From the NCBI GenBank assembly GCA_037176885.1, contig JAWWNJ010000003.1, positions 1,302,001 to 1,366,000 of the forward strand: a stretch of 64,000 nucleotides of DNA. The letters run 5' to 3'. The translations under genes were made by a program, and so were the position numbers. Numbering within the stretch: the first letter of the stretch is position 1; every line of letters starts with the position of its first letter. This DNA is from Favolaschia claudopus. Lineage: Eukaryota; Basidiomycota; Agaricomycetes; Agaricales; Mycenaceae. Shown here in pieces: positions 18,835-30,350 of the stretch. A model generated the notes under the pieces. That model was not told the DNA's origin. It did no database searches and was given only the letters and a program-made list of their open reading frames with translations.

Positions 18835-19814
18835 TGAATTCCGTCGTCACCCCAAGCGCCCCTTCTCACGCATTCCTCCGACGAGGTCGTCGTAATCCTT
18901 CGACGCCTTCCGCCTTCGAGCTGCGAATTACGGTCGCATCATTCGACTGCACAGCGCGGGCAGTCTGAGTTGCCTGAGAGGCAATCGGCGTAGGCCAATC
19001 CGATTCTGTACGAGGCACAACGACAATATTCTTGAGAGTTCTGGCTGGAGACCGAGCGCAGCGTTGCTGCAGCTGCTCTTGTAGGGTGCGGATATCCATG
19101 CACTCATGCCTTCTCGTCTCGCTGAAACCTGCTTGCGCCGCGTGGTCAAAACGAGTCCCTCCGAGCACACTATGCGACGTACCTCCTGGCCCCGCGCTTC
19201 CTCGTTCGACAGGAAACTTATACGTTGGGGAGCGGCATGGTGTTTCACGGCTCTACACCAAGCAAAATTGCCGCAGATGCGCTGATCCAGGTGTGCTGGG
19301 AATCGAGAGACTTGATGCGTCGAGATACAGATCGTCGTCCTCGTTTTGCGGTGATGGTGCGGGATGGGGGTCAGCTTACAAGCTCACTTTGAGTTGCCTT
19401 CAGCTAACGCATTGTGAGATCCGATGTATGCGTGGGCGTACCTTACTACCTCATGCTCCCTCGTCTTCTCACACGCTCCCTCGTGTAAAGACTCGCCAAT
19501 GGGGGCGGTAGGATGAATCAGTGTACGACAGCCTATACGACGTACCTTGCGTCGAGAAACCCCAATTCATAGTCGTCATTCTTGCGAGAGTGCCGCGTGC
19601 ACAGATGCTCGAAACGTCGGAAACGACTAGCATTCGCAAGGCATTGGGGGGCATGCCCGCATCGCTTGATTGCTCCTGCACCAGAGTTTGAAACGCAGTC
19701 GGTGTCTTCCTCGAGAGTGAGCGCCGCCGCATGAGCGGCATGGCTGCTGCTATCGTACTCGCTGTTTCTGTCGTGTGGTGCGAGAAGCTGTGGTCCTAGT
19801 TAACAATGTTAACT
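18835..19814. other. Gene-free DNA
   Basis: No supported gene. It contains the third copy of the repeat unit noted at 15770-19480 (near 19330-19450). Frames on both strands lack motifs. Confidence 0.45.
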
Positions 19815-20066
19815 AGCACGACGCTGAGGTAGGCTGCAGCTATTTATGTACCAAAGGACCACTTACTTATATACCATTACAGTAACTAATCGTGCTATTT
19901 GTCTAGGTACATAATCTGAGCTGTTGTTGTTAACTAGCACGATGCTGAGTAACTAATCTTGCTATTTGTCTAGTCTAGGACGGACGTCCGGTTCTGAGAG
20001 GTTACGACAACTGCTTGTCAAAACCGGAGAACAGGCCCTCGCATCCGGACTGGCCCCCCCACACAT

Positions 20067-21297
20067 AGCTTCATACTACGCACCGAGCACGTCTGGGATG
20101 GATTTCTGATTCTCTCGCTTTTGGAGGATCATCAGCACCGGGGCGAAGTTCTGTGTGTTCCGGACACGGGTGAGCAAAATGTCCGTTTCAAAGAAGCGCG
20201 GAATGCAAGTATACGACGGTTCGGTCAGCCTGAATGGGCGCATTGCTGCGTCAAATGTATGCGGGTCTGGGACGAGAAAGATGGAAAGAGTAAGCGGCCC
20301 ATGCATAATTTGATTTCTGCTCAATTCTCGCACAGAAAAAGGCCGTGTCGTTGTGATAGACGGAATCACCATTGGTCACCCTTGCTGCGGAATTTACAAC
20401 TGCCCCGAACCGCTCATCAGCAATCGGCACCGGTTCTGCCATGGACACAACCACCATCACAAGATATGCGCCGTAGACGGTTGTCTGGAGGCTAATGAGG
20501 ATGGATACATGACCTGCGCAGAGCCCGACGACCGCCTCCTCGAAACCAATCACAAGAAACGCGACAAAGCCTTTTTCCAACTTCGAGGACGGCTTCAGCG
20601 TTCCAACGTTGCACACCCCAACGATGCGTTTGAGGCGCAAGTGACAGCGGAGGAGGTGGAGGAGATGGAAGTCCCTTGCGAGGCAACCAAGAATCCCGAA
20701 GGGAATCCCAAGATTTGGGCGCTATTCGGACGGCGTCGCACTCACAATGAGCAGATTATGGTTCGCCCGTGCGGGATTATTGTTGCACGCGCCACGTTCT
20801 ACGGTGCTGAGAGCATTTCTCAAACCGTCGTGAAACTTCCTGCTGTTCTTTTACTGCCTTATGCTCACGGATTTCAGGATATGCTTCGAAAGGTATTGCC
20901 TGTTGACGGCTCCATGCCTGAAATCGTCATTTACGACAACAACTGCACGGTTTACAAGTATCTTGTCTCTAACAACATCGAACTCTACAAGACAGTGGGA
21001 TTCCCGGTCGATGTCTTTCACTGGACAAGCAGGCATACGAAGCAAGGCGAAGAGTGCTCATATCATTGCAACCCCACCCAATTTCGGGAACTGCTGGGAG
21101 AAGATGGTAAGGCTTGGTTTTTTAATTCCTCCGTCGCAGAGCAGACCAATGTGTGGTTGGGGGGCTATCATGCCATTCTTCGAGAGATGGGCGCGGACAA
21201 GTTTGACTATTTTTTGGATGAGATGATCATGCGCAAGAATCGGCTCACGAAGGCGAAGCTCGAGGCCGACCATTTTTGTGAGGTCGGAAATTCCTAA
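20067..21297 (+). CDS. KDZ transposase fragment with CxC5/CxC6-like cysteine clusters
   Basis: Two exons, about 20067-20289 and 20336-21297, flank a 46-nt intron (GTAAGC...GCACAG, phase 1). Exon 1 encodes EHVWDGFLILSLLEDH and a HCCVKC pair. Exon 2 opens with DGITIGHPCCGIYNC, NRHRFCHGHNHHHKIC, VDGC and TC, the spaced Cys/His clusters typical of CxC5/CxC6 regions of KDZ transposases. Further on come IYDNNC, FPVDVFHWTSRHT, a CNP motif, SSVAEQTNVWLGGY and FDYFLDEMIMRKN, conserved C-terminal blocks of that clade. Full KDZ proteins are usually much longer, so the N-terminus is missing or too decayed to see, and I cannot give a start codon. The frame is otherwise open. It sits inside the 19815-23652 inverted-terminus element. 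It is probably no longer functional. Confidence 0.82.
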
Positions 21298-21929
21298 CAA
21301 AACATCATGAATTTCGGTCATGAAGGAGCTGGCCTATTTACCTGATTTGAAGTACGAGAACACTCAGGCATTGTAAATTTGTACAAACCGTTTTGAATTT
21401 CAGAGGCTACATCTTATGGTACAGTTCAATGTAATCGGGAGATAGAATATAAACAAAGATACATTAACGACGTTTCTTTTCGCTCACCGCCGCCCATCCC
21501 GTTGACTTCGCCCTCCAGGTTGTCCACAATCCGGCACCCGTACGAGGAAGCTGTTCCTTAATGAGTGTTAACAGGCCTATAACCAAATTGTGGTGGACAG
21601 AATATAAGCCCCGCGACTACTGTAGCGGGTAGACAAGTCAATTGCGACGGCTGTGCTAAAGGTCTACACGGCTTAGCGGAGCAGCGAGAGCAAAAGCCGA
21701 AGAGCATTGCCGACGGCGGAAATTTCGGCCTTTTTGATCCCTTTGAATCTCGAGCTCCTGGATGGTTTTTCGAGATTTTTGAAGTGCGGGAATTCGTTGT
21801 TAGGCTTGAATACACAATCTTCCGCTCTTAAACCCGCTTAAACGGCCCGGTGGAAGGCCCAGGCGGCCAATATGACCATCAAATTTGAGTGATTTCAACG
21901 GCCTTTGACCAACCGCTGCCTCAACTTCC
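21298..21929. other. KDZ element interior without a gene
   Basis: Non-coding stretch between the KDZ gene remnant and the nested foldback element. It contains an ATCATGAATTTC word that recurs in the 27.96-28.14 kb region. Nothing else is supported. Confidence 0.45.
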
Positions 21930-22073
21930 TTAGTCTCGGATACCCAGACCTTCCTGCGTAATCCTTGTTGGCGTAGTTCACGCAGGGCCGGAGCTCTTTC
22001 CTAATCTGTAATTCCAATGACAGTTTTGACGTTTGATTGATTTTCGTGGTGATGGATGTGGGGACTTAGGAAG

Positions 22074-22243
22074 TACAGTCGAAGCTGTCATAACCCATAG
22101 GCCTCGGTTAGGTCCACAAGGTATGGCATATGGCAGATTTATGGGTTATCCCAGCCAAAAGTCAGTCAAAATTCCCGAAAAATGTATGGGTTAAGGCAGA
22201 TTACGGGTTACGAGAGCTATGGGTTATGACAGCTTCGACTGTA
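22074..22243. mobile_element. Tc1/mariner-type MITE (166 bp)
   Basis: Perfect 25-bp terminal inverted repeats begin CAGTCGAAGCTGTCATAACC (22076-22100 and 22217-22241) and are flanked by TA on both sides (22074-22075, 22242-22243). The TA duplication and CAGT ends fit the Tc1/mariner superfamily. It lies in the centre of the foldback element. Confidence 0.9.
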
Positions 22244-22362
22244 CGCCCTTGTTCCGATCACCCTCAAAATCAATCAAACGCCAAAACCTGTCATTGAAAT
22301 TACAGATTAGGAAGTAGCTCCGATATATCTAATCTCGCCCTCTCGGACTGCGGAGGAACGTC

Positions 22363-22838
22363 TGGGTATCTAGTGTGGCTGGCAGAATGGCAGAGCTCTG
22401 CCCATCAATTTTGCCAACCTGGCAATTGCCGGCAGTAGCTCGAGGAGCTTGGGCAGAACCTGGCAAAACCCCTCGGCTAATGCCTTCCGTGAATGCCGGA
22501 GAGCCCTGGTTGATGTTCCGGGAGGGCCTTAGGGCCGATGCGAGTTGATTCCTGCACTCAACAAAAGCTGAAATAATTCTGAAAGGTTAGCCGAGTAGGC
22601 GAGCTCGCCGAATGTCACGTGAGAGAAAGCGTCTCCACCAAATCGACCACTGGTTGCAATATGGTACCAGATGTAGAGTGGTATACAGTCTGGAATATCT
22701 TCACTGAGTCCACACACTGCATCTTTAGTGTTATTTTGCACCAAAATTGGCTGCACTTGCGCTCCGGTGATAATTTCCTTATTAGGTTCTGCCAATTCTG
22801 CCGAAATCCGGCAATTGCCGTTCTACACTATGGGTATC
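22363..22838 (-). mobile_element. hAT-type MITE, family 1, copy 2
   Basis: The element is 22371-22830 (460 bp). It begins TAGTGTGGCTGGCAGAAT and ends GTTCTACACTA. The perfect 8-bp TSD is TGGGTATC (22363-22370 and 22831-22838). It is the inverted homologue of 3313-3828 but lacks about 50 bp just inside one end. Removing it and one TSD rejoins the right arm of the foldback element, so it inserted later. Confidence 0.92.
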
Positions 22839-22867
22839 CGAGACTAAACTTCCTCACAACAAACTCG

Positions 22868-22968
22868 AAAACAGTCTCAAGGCGCCATCACCTCGACTAC
22901 CATAAATGGCAACAGTTTAAGGCCAAGGTCACCTCACCTCCGAGGGCCTCCACCTCGCGGCAGCACTA
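22868..22968 (+). repeat. Truncated hAT MITE, family 3
   Basis: The 100 bp ending GCGGCAGCACTA are nearly identical to the right end of the complete element at 28701-29170. The left part is missing; the foldback element lies immediately to the left. It is probably a partial copy. Confidence 0.7.
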
Positions 22969-23039
22969 CTTTGTGGGGTGTTGCCATACCACATCAAGTG
23001 CCGCTGGTCTCTTGTAGGACCCCCGGCAACCAACTATGA

Positions 23040-23195
23040 TGCCTGCCCGCGAAAAAAAAAAAAAAAATCGGATAAAACAAGCGCCTCCCCGGATTCGGAT
23101 AAAAAATCGGCTCTAGGACAGCTAGGGCTGGCCGAAAATTCGGATAAAATGGCGGGGTCGGCAGCTAGGTCTGGTTCAGGTTCGGATAAAATTTA
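23040..23195. repeat. Poly-A followed by TCGGATAAAA repeats
   Basis: A run of about 17 A residues near 23052 is followed by four irregularly spaced copies of TCGGATAAAA up to 23190. No gene. It may be an expanded tail of an old element. Confidence 0.6.
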
Positions 23196-23659
23196 GAGTT
23201 GGCCGCAGCTGCCGTGGACGGATTGTACGAGCTTTGGTATAAATATGAACATGTATTACATCGACTCTGCCGGCGTTTGGCTGGCGTCTAAAAGCTTGAA
23301 GGACAGGTTGAATAATGCAAGTCTTTTGTTTGCGTTTTTCCAAGTCCCGCTCCGCATCACTTCTACGACGATTTTCTCGAAGCTCGCGCATCATGGCAGG
23401 CCTCGTTGAGGTCCTCGACTCAGATGACGAAGACCAGCTGCCGCCTTTCGATGCCCGCGAGTGGATCGGGAACAATCTCAAAACCGGACGTCCGTCCTAG
23501 ACAGAATACACGATTAGCTCAGCGTCGTGTTAGTTAACAACAACAGCTCTATTATGCACCTAGACAGAATACACGATTAGCTAGGGAATACTGTAAGTAA
23601 TGTATTCCTGGGTACAGAATAATAGAGGCCTCACCTCAGCGTCGTGTCTATAATAAAAG

Positions 23660-24775
23660 ACACGAGGGCACGCAATCCAGCAAGAAAAAAACCCGCGGGG
23701 TTTGGGGCGGAGCCCCGACCCGCGAGCCGGCCCTGCCGAAGGCGGGGTGCTTAAGCTTGTCTATCCTATAGCGAGCCGGCCCTGCCGAAGGCGGGGTGCA
23801 CAGCTTGTCGGGGCTCCGCCCCAAACCCCGCGGGTTTTTATTCTCGCTGGATTGTGTGCCCTCGGCGCCGCACTACCGCTCGCGCCGTCGGGAAGGAAGG
23901 TTCGTGGGAACCGGGAGCAACATCTCGACAGCCGGCAGCAACATCTCGACATGGTCCCGTGGTTTCGTGTCAAAGTCACGTTACTTTTCACGTGTCCTGA
24001 TCCTTGTGTTTTCATGTAGAAACCACGGGACCATGTCGAGATGTCGCTGCCGGATGTCGAGAATGAAAACACAAGGATCAGCTCACGTGAAAAGTAACGT
24101 GACTTTGACACGAAACCACGGGACCATGTCGAGATGTCGCTGCCGGATGTCGAGACAAGCTTTAGCTCCCTGCCTCCGGCACGGCCGACTCGCTGCGCTC
24201 GCCGGCCTCCCTCCGTTCGGTCACACAGCTTGTTGGGGCTGGCCGCCCCAAACCCCGCTGCGCTCGCTCCGCTCGCGACGTCTAGTACGATCTCAACATC
24301 TCGACATTGACCCCGTGATTTTCTGTCAAAAGTCACGCGACTGATGGCCTGGCCCTCTTTTCAAGTATAGGATGTTGCTCCCGGTTCCCACGAACCTTCC
24401 CGACGGCGCCGCGCACCGCGAGTGCAGCGAGCGGTAGTGCGGCGCCGAGGGCACGCAATCCAGCAAGAAAAAAACCCGCGGGGTTTGGGGCGGAGCCCCG
24501 ACAAGCTGTGCACCAGCCGTAGGGAGGGACGCGAGCGCAGCGAGCCGGCCCTGCCGAAGGCGGGGTGCTTAAGCTTGTATATAGGATAAAAGACACTACG
24601 GGACCGCAGGTCCCGTGATAATTCACGTGAAAAAGCAGGTGACTTTTCACACGCTTTCCCCGGCGCCGCGCGCCGGCGAGTGCAGCGAGCGGCAGTGCGG
24701 CGCCGCGGGCACGGAATCCAGCAAAAAAAAAACACGCGGGGTTTGGGGCGGAGCCCCGACAAGCTGTGCACAAGT
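23660..24775. mobile_element. Cluster of GC-rich Helitron-like non-autonomous elements
   Basis: At least three pieces belong to the two families described at 32254-32967. A family Q piece in plus orientation ends GCTTGT at 23762, and a minus-oriented one spans about 23800-24017. A family A copy in minus orientation is at 24155-24367. A plus-oriented family Q copy is at about 24369-24578. An internal inverted repeat (about 23942-24137) reads GGTCCCGTGGTTTCGTGTCA outward on both sides. A further related fragment ends near 24775. No gene is supported; open frames are composition artefacts of GC-rich palindromes. Confidence 0.6.
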
Positions 24776-24777
24776 TA

Positions 24778-24915
24778 CTGAATTACATACTACATAGTAC
24801 ACTGCGGCCCCCCGCCGATCTATTCTAAGTACTCATGCAACTGCTGAAAAGGCTCAAGAAATTGAAATTCAGTAAGAATATCCTGTATATTGAATCTGGC
24901 TGCCACGTGCACTTG
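24778..24915 (-). repeat. Dispersed repeat (partner about 28370-28562, inverted)
   Basis: The minus strand contains ATTCTTACTGAATTTCAATT, TTTTCAGCAGTTGCATGAGT and a GTAGTATGTAATTCAGTAA end, all present on the plus strand at 28370-28562. There a block of about 60 nt (28421-28480) interrupts the match. The short shared peptide is not recognised. Confidence 0.7.
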
Positions 24916-27900
24916 TGCAATATAGCAGGTCAGGATTGTCAGGATGTGCCTCTCTAGCAACTGGTCTGCTTTGAGCTTGAGCATTGGGTTGAGCATTTCC
25001 CTGTTTTTGTACTATATTAGTATATTTTGTGCTGGCTGTACAGGATTCTGCTGCACCGGAGGTGGCTCTGGACCTTGAGGTCTACATGTTGGTGATGGAG
25101 GTGAACTTTGCATATCCTGGTCTTCATTCTGTCCTGCTAAAATACCAGCATTCCCAGCTATTCCCAGTGTTCTGCATCTCAGCAATTCGGCCGCTATGCG
25201 AGGTGTACTAAGCTGAAGTTGCTCGCCATTCCAGTTAACTGAACAAAATTTGGTTGCTGTAAAGGCAATCTCCGGTGTACTGGGCTATCCAGAATGCGAT
25301 TGACACGCTCTTGCTCCTGAGCTGCATTTTGTATGCGCTGTGGAGTATTTGGAGGCCTAGACCTATTTAATTTAATTTTGCTTGATAGAAAGCATTGACC
25401 GATTGATCTGGCTCATACATGCAGTAACAGAAGATAATGTGGAGGATGAAGCTGAAGTTGAGTGCTTATGCTAAGCGCTAACCAAGAAAAAAAAATCAGC
25501 TGCAAGTAGCAAATGGCTAGATTTGCTAGAAGTGTAAGAAATACCAAAATACATGTCATAGAGGAGAGAAAGAAAAGAGGGAGCACATCCATTGAGCAAC
25601 TACACATACTATATAGGTAGGACATATCTATCCATGAGGTTGAAGCAAGGTTGAAGCGGCAAAGAGGTTCAATTTTGTTTCGGCGCGCGTTCCGAAGTCA
25701 CGTGACATTTGACAGTTGCATGACCGCGACTGCCGGCCGTTCCCGAAGTCCGAGGCACGGCTAATGGTGTTTGTGGTGATGGCATACACCCTATATGGTG
25801 TATGCCGTCCGAAATTCAAAAGGGTGTATGCTTTTGATCGCGTCCCAAAAAGGTGTATGCCTTGATGACATCACAAGAGACACCAAAATGGGCAATCCGG
25901 CGAATGCCGAGACCCCTGATTTACTTTTCCGTTCGTTCTTGACTGAATTCTGCGTCTGAACGCAGTGTAAAAAAATGCAGTGGCTTGTATTGAAGATGGG
26001 GGGAATGCTCTGCAGCAGTGTGGGCCGTGTCTCAATTTATCCTGTGGTTCTGAACATTTAACTGATATTCAACACTCTGCGGATACTCCTGGCAACAATT
26101 TTGAGTACTGGATACCTGAGATTATCGATGAATGTGGTGGTTGGCGAGAGAATATTTTTCCTCCCCTAATTTCCTTCCTGCTGTAGTGACAAAACTGCCA
26201 TCATTTTGAGGTTTACTCGCTCCTTCCATTTTCAACCTGGTAGTTGAACTCAAGTTGAACTATGTCAAGAGGAGTCAGGACAGAATCATTGTGTAGCTCA
26301 ATAACAGGAACTCTCTATTCTCTCAGACAAAATTAAGAGACACTTGGGCGGCAGGGCCCTGTTTTTGATTGAGAATTCCAGCAAAATTTTCTCGTCTGGT
26401 GGAGGGCCCTGTCAAGCTCAAGACTGGAGCTCCAGTACAGTTACTAGTGTTTGCAGCCATGAACTGAGCATTTCTTAGCAAGAAAAAAACGCAAACCGCA
26501 CTTGATGCTGGAATTTACGCGGGGCACTGCCGGGCCGGCCTTCCCGAGAGTTGCCGCGCAGCGAAGAAAAAATTGAGTTCTACAAGGCTAAATAGGCATG
26601 AAATCCTTCGAAATTCTCCCTTTTTCCTCCTTCCTTCTTTCCTTTTTCGGCGATTTTTTCTTCTCCTTCTGGCCGCCCACAAACATGATTACCGAGCCGG
26701 AGTCAGGACTCCAGGACATGCTTACAAAGCATTTGGACGGAGATTTGTAAGCATCTGCATTCCAGAGCCCTATACCGATGAATGGGGAAGCAAGTATATG
26801 CTAAACCACACATTATACCCCTGTTTTTTTTTTAAAGTGCAAACTGACCGCCATAGAAACACTGAGAAAAAAAAAAGTGGTCTCAATTTCTTATGGGTCA
26901 TATACAAGAGACCAAGGGACATTTTGCCCAGTCTGCCCAATAGGAACCCTTCATTGAGCCTCTATTCAAGACTTGTATTGGGCAAAATTACCAATCTGGA
27001 CCTTGGCATCGTGCTATGAGCCATCGACGTCGAGCGTCACAATGTCACAGTGTGACGCTGATGTAAGGGTGCGGGGATCCCGCGTCTCAGATTTTCGCGC
27101 GGTGACTGAGCGATTTATACGCCACAGTCATTCTGTGCTCATCCGGGGGTTTATTCTTGAGTTTCAGGAGCCAGAATGGTCTGTGTTGTTCTTATTTGTT
27201 CGTGACGTCACTCACTGTCATGAATAACCTTTTTTGGTAACTCGGATTGACGACGGATTTCAAACTCAGATCGACCGGTCTGTCTATCGACAGGCTTGCC
27301 TCCAAGACGGTCACCGGTCTAGCAGCACACATAAGTATGCTGCGGCCGCTCACAGCCTCTTGTCTCCCCCCACCGTGACCTCCCTCCAAGTCGCCATCGT
27401 AGAGCGCCGCCGCCGCCGTCATTCTCGCCAACACACTCTGCTGTAACACGGACTCTCACGACGACCACGCCTCCTTCCCTACGTCACCGCCCTGTAGGCT
27501 CAATCGGAGTCAATCCACTCCGTCGTATCGAGCTCGATCTCTCTGCAGTGCGCAAGACTCTCAAAGGAGCAAGGGGTGGCGAAGGATGACCCGGGATGAA
27601 GTGGTTGGGCAGGCTATCATTGTGAGTGATTCTGCGAGAGTGCATTAATGCGCTCTTTCCCTGTAATTTAGCTCTTTGATGACGACAGAGCATTCAATGA
27701 TCTGTCTAACTCGGTGAGTTGCTTCCCTTCTCTACCTCTTTTTCATTCTCCGTAGTGTGTTTCCGAGACACGCAAGCTGTTTCAGTACGGTGGATCGCGA
27801 CGGTGGCGAGATTTTGAAGGTCAGAGTATTATTATAGTAGTACTGCAACTGTATTGTCCAGTACTTGAAATATATCCTGTTTTATACCTCTTCCATGGAG

Positions 27901-28369
27901 TTTCATAAGGAGTAAGGCGCTGGGTAGCGCTTCGGTAGTACTTTCGGACGAATCATTGCGAAGATCATGACAAAATGTCATGAAAAAACGTTAGGAACGG
28001 GCCCACAGTCGTTAGGAATTTCAGGACCCCGAATCGTAACGTTTCATCATGAAATCCGACGAAAGATCATGAAATTTAACACAAATGACGAGGAAATACC
28101 TAACCCAAGGTCCTGAACAACATCATGAATTTCAAAACCTTCCCTCTGCACAGTGTAGTGGATAGTGGTAAAGGTTCGTGCGATTCAGGTGCCTGATAGC
28201 TAGCTGACCGTCGCTTGGTTCACACAGCTTGACTTTGAGGGAAGGAAGAAAACATTGAACCGAACAGCATTTCGATCACCTTTCCTGTTGCAAGATTGCA
28301 GAAGCCAAATGAAACCACAGTGTGTCAGATGCTCAGAATGGAGAGAGGCTTTGTGTCTAAAACTCAATA
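24916..28369. other. Gene-free DNA with old repeats
   Basis: No supported gene. Notable contents: GGTGTATGC words repeated at 25775-25860, the 26699-26793 repeat copy, and a 27955-28140 segment with many ATCATGAAAT/ATTTCATGAT words that can fold. The frame at 26573-27019 spans the repeat copy and is not credible as a gene. Confidence 0.5.
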
Positions 28370-28692
28370 CTTATGGATTCAATATAAAGGATATTCTTAC
28401 TGAGTTTCAATTTCTTGAGCCCGTGGGGAATACGAATATTTGCTACGCATAGATTCCCGGCGACGGGATCAGTCACCCTTTTCAGCAGTTGCATGAGTAC
28501 TTAGAATAGATCAGCGAGCGTACTTGCTCTGTACTATGTAAGTAGTATGTAATTCAGTAAATTGCATGTACGGACTGAAGCTATGTTAGCGGTAATTATT
28601 TACCACTCTTTACTTTACAGCATACTGTACTGTTTCGACCGTAGATCCATTCGGTTGCGTCACTTCGACTCTTCATCAGTGAGCGGTTTATC

Positions 28693-29178
28693 CTTCGGCG
28701 TAGTGCTGCCGCAAGGCGAGGTCGAGGTACCTTGAGGTGATGGCCCATCAACCTTGAAGTCACCTTGAGATGACGTCAGCTCCATTCGGCTGTCGTGTCT
28801 TAGCGTCACTTAGCGTCACTTTGGAGCACTTGGGAAAAATTCCACGCCAAAACTTTTGGTGAGAAATACTCTTAAGTGACGTCAAGTGCTCCGAAGTGAC
28901 GCAACCGAATGGAGCCGTCACCTCAGCAGTCCACCTCGAAATTCACTCTTTTCACTTCATTTTCATTCCCTGAGCCATGAAAAAAGTTCAACTAGCCTCC
29001 GGTGACCCACTCATGAGCAAGCATCGTGTTTCCCCGGTGCTAACGATTGTTTTTGAGTATTGTTTCCGAAAAACGGTCTCAAGGCGCCATCACCTCGACT
29101 ACCATAAATGGTAACAGTTTGAGGCCAAGGTCACCTCACCTCCGAGGGCCTCCACCTCGCGGCAGCACTACTTCGGCG
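28693..29178 (+). mobile_element. hAT-type MITE, family 3
   Basis: The element is 28701-29170 (470 bp), starting TAGTGCTGCCGCAAGG and ending CCTCGCGGCAGCACTA. The perfect 8-bp TSD is CTTCGGCG (28693-28700 and 29171-29178). A truncated copy is at 22868-22968. A smaller inverted-repeat unit (28782-28917) is nested inside. Confidence 0.92.
28782..28917. repeat. Inverted-repeat unit nested in the hAT MITE
   Basis: It begins CTCCATTCGGCTG and ends CAACCGAATGGAG, with inner words GGAGCACTTG and CAAGTGCTCC also inverted, so the whole 136 bp can fold. A half copy (CCATTCGGTTGCGTCACTTC) lies just outside the hAT MITE at about 28648. No TSD was recognised. Confidence 0.6.
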
Positions 29179-29242
29179 CCGTGCGATCAAGGTGCCGTCG
29201 AAGAACAGAGGCATTTTGTTTGTTGCAAAGGAGGATAGGGCC

Positions 29243-29695
29243 ATCCTGGCTAGTGTTGCCGGAAGCTGGAGCTAGCTCCGAGCTGAGTTCAACTCCAACT
29301 CGACCCCTTCCCAAAAGCGGCACCTCGAGGTGATGCCAGCTCGCCTCGACTCCACCCTCGTCACCCAAAGCGGACGACGTGACATTTCCGGCGGAGTAAC
29401 TGAGTGACATCACACTCCCTACCCAGTTCCTGTATTGGCCGTTTCTTGGCCGTTTTCGACGTAAAAAAAGCAGTTTGAGCTTGAAGAGAGCTCAGGAGAA
29501 CCTTCCACATAAAAATTTGGTCCATTCTCCCCTGAAATTTTGCCCTTCGGGTGGAAAGATGAACCCTGGGACAGTAGATTCCCATATCTGGTATCAGCTC
29601 TGAGCCAGCTCCGCTCAACTCGAGCTGACAGCGAGCTGATGGGCAATCAACTCGAGTTCAGCTCCAACTCAGCTCCCGGCAGCACTAATCCTGGC
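29243..29695 (+). mobile_element. hAT-type MITE, family 2, copy 1
   Basis: The element is 29251-29687 (437 bp), starting TAGTGTTGCCGGAAGCTG and ending CTCCCGGCAGCACTA. The perfect 8-bp TSD is ATCCTGGC (29243-29250 and 29688-29695). The subterminal regions are rich in GAGCTGA/TCAGCTC words. An equal-length inverted copy is at 39220-39656. Confidence 0.93.
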
Positions 29696-29991
29696 CAAGA
29701 TTCTTCCACTCGTTCATCATCTCGGTGTTTTCGCCCTTGAAGCTGTTCTGATCTCGCCGAGGATGGGTCCAACGGAGTTGATCGCTTGAGAGAGAGGTTT
29801 GAGGCAGTGAACTTGAGAGCTTGCTATGTTTGATTGGGTGAGGGAGCTGACTTGCGACTGGCAAGAGAGGAGTCCGAAGAGCGACGGTCTTGCGACGGTG
29901 AGAGTGAGGGACAAGAGCCTGAGGTGGCGGCTGCCACGCTCTGCCACGTCAACGATGGTGTGACTTTGATCGTCGGAGTTTGATTGACTTG

Positions 29992-30350
29992 TACTGTAAA
30001 TACTTGTACCGAGGCAACCGTCACGGTCACGGAGGGGTCAGTTGCGTTGCCCAAAACGCGCCAGGTCACGGTCACGGAGGTTCTGGTTGCCTTGATATAC
30101 CCAAAAATATTAAATTTTTGCCCATTTTTGGCATGAAATTTGCAAAATTTTGCGCATAGCGCACCATTTGACTCAATCCGCATCCAGAAGCCTTGATTCT
30201 GGTGTAAAAAAGGCAAATTAATATTCGGAAAGACTTGGTTGCCCATCATGGCAACTGTCACGCTCACGCCTGACCTGGTTGCGTTGCCCAAAGTGGGTCA
30301 CGGTGTCACGGTACTTTTGGCTGGTTGCCTCGGTGCAAGTATCTACAGTA
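29992..30350. mobile_element. TA-flanked MITE with 26-bp inverted repeats
   Basis: The unit 29994-30348 begins CTGTAAATACTTGTACCGAG and ends GGTTGCCTCGGTGCAAGTAT followed by CTACAG. TA flanks both ends (29992-29993, 30349-30350). The interior repeats GGTCACGGTCACGG and GGTTGCGTTGCCCA words. The TA duplication suggests Tc1/mariner mobilisation. Confidence 0.78.

Larger units (their letters stand above)
15770..19480 (+). repeat. Diverged three-copy repeat unit
   Basis: Three segments, near 15770-15980, 16240-16450 and 19330-19450, share a core. All have a TTGTCGTCAGC-type word (GCCTTCAGC in the third), followed about 35 nt later by a GGGAG.GTACCT or GGGCGTACCT word. The first two also share GCTGCATGCCTC and GTGCTA.ACAT. 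The third lies on the far side of the small LTR element and the MULE-like element, so these probably inserted into a pre-existing array. The coding status is unknown. Confidence 0.5.
21930..22847. mobile_element. Foldback element with two later MITE insertions nested in it
   Basis: The left arm from 21930 (TTAGTCTCGGATACCCAGAC) is matched in inverted orientation by the right arm ending at 22847 (GTCTGGGTATC / CCGAGACTAA, interrupted by a hAT MITE). Similarity runs inward through CAAACGTCAAAAC-like words for about 150 bp. ACTTCC at 21924-21929 and 22848-22853 is a likely target duplication. A Tc1/mariner-like MITE (22076-22241) occupies the centre and a hAT MITE (22371-22830) splits the right arm. 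No coding capacity. Confidence 0.75.
19815..23652. mobile_element. KDZ-type DNA transposon with complex inverted termini (disrupted)
   Basis: About 185 bp at the left (19815-20000) reappear inverted at the right (23484-23652). Both ends read CACGACGCTGAGGT inward and finish with CTAGGACGGACGTCCGGTT. Within each terminus the word CACGAYGCTGAG occurs twice (19818 and 19938; 23519 and 23636 in reverse), together with TAATCGTG...GTCTAG words, giving repeated subterminal binding-site-like blocks. Inside lies a gene remnant of the KDZ family, followed by nested insertions at 21930-22847. I could not define a convincing TSD. KDZ (Kyakuja-Dileera-Zisupton) transposons are expanded in basidiomycetes. 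Confidence 0.78.

Noticed and set aside
23761..24344. Long overlapping frames on both strands in GC-rich DNA, and a bacterial-looking composition suggesting contamination or transfer
   Set aside because: The sequence consists of palindromic Helitron-like repeats that recur at 32 kb and 39 kb in fungal context, and stop-poor GC-rich DNA gives artefactual frames.
29419..29646. Open frame conserved with 39261-39497
   Set aside because: Both are inside hAT MITE family 2 copies, so the shared frame is not evidence of coding.
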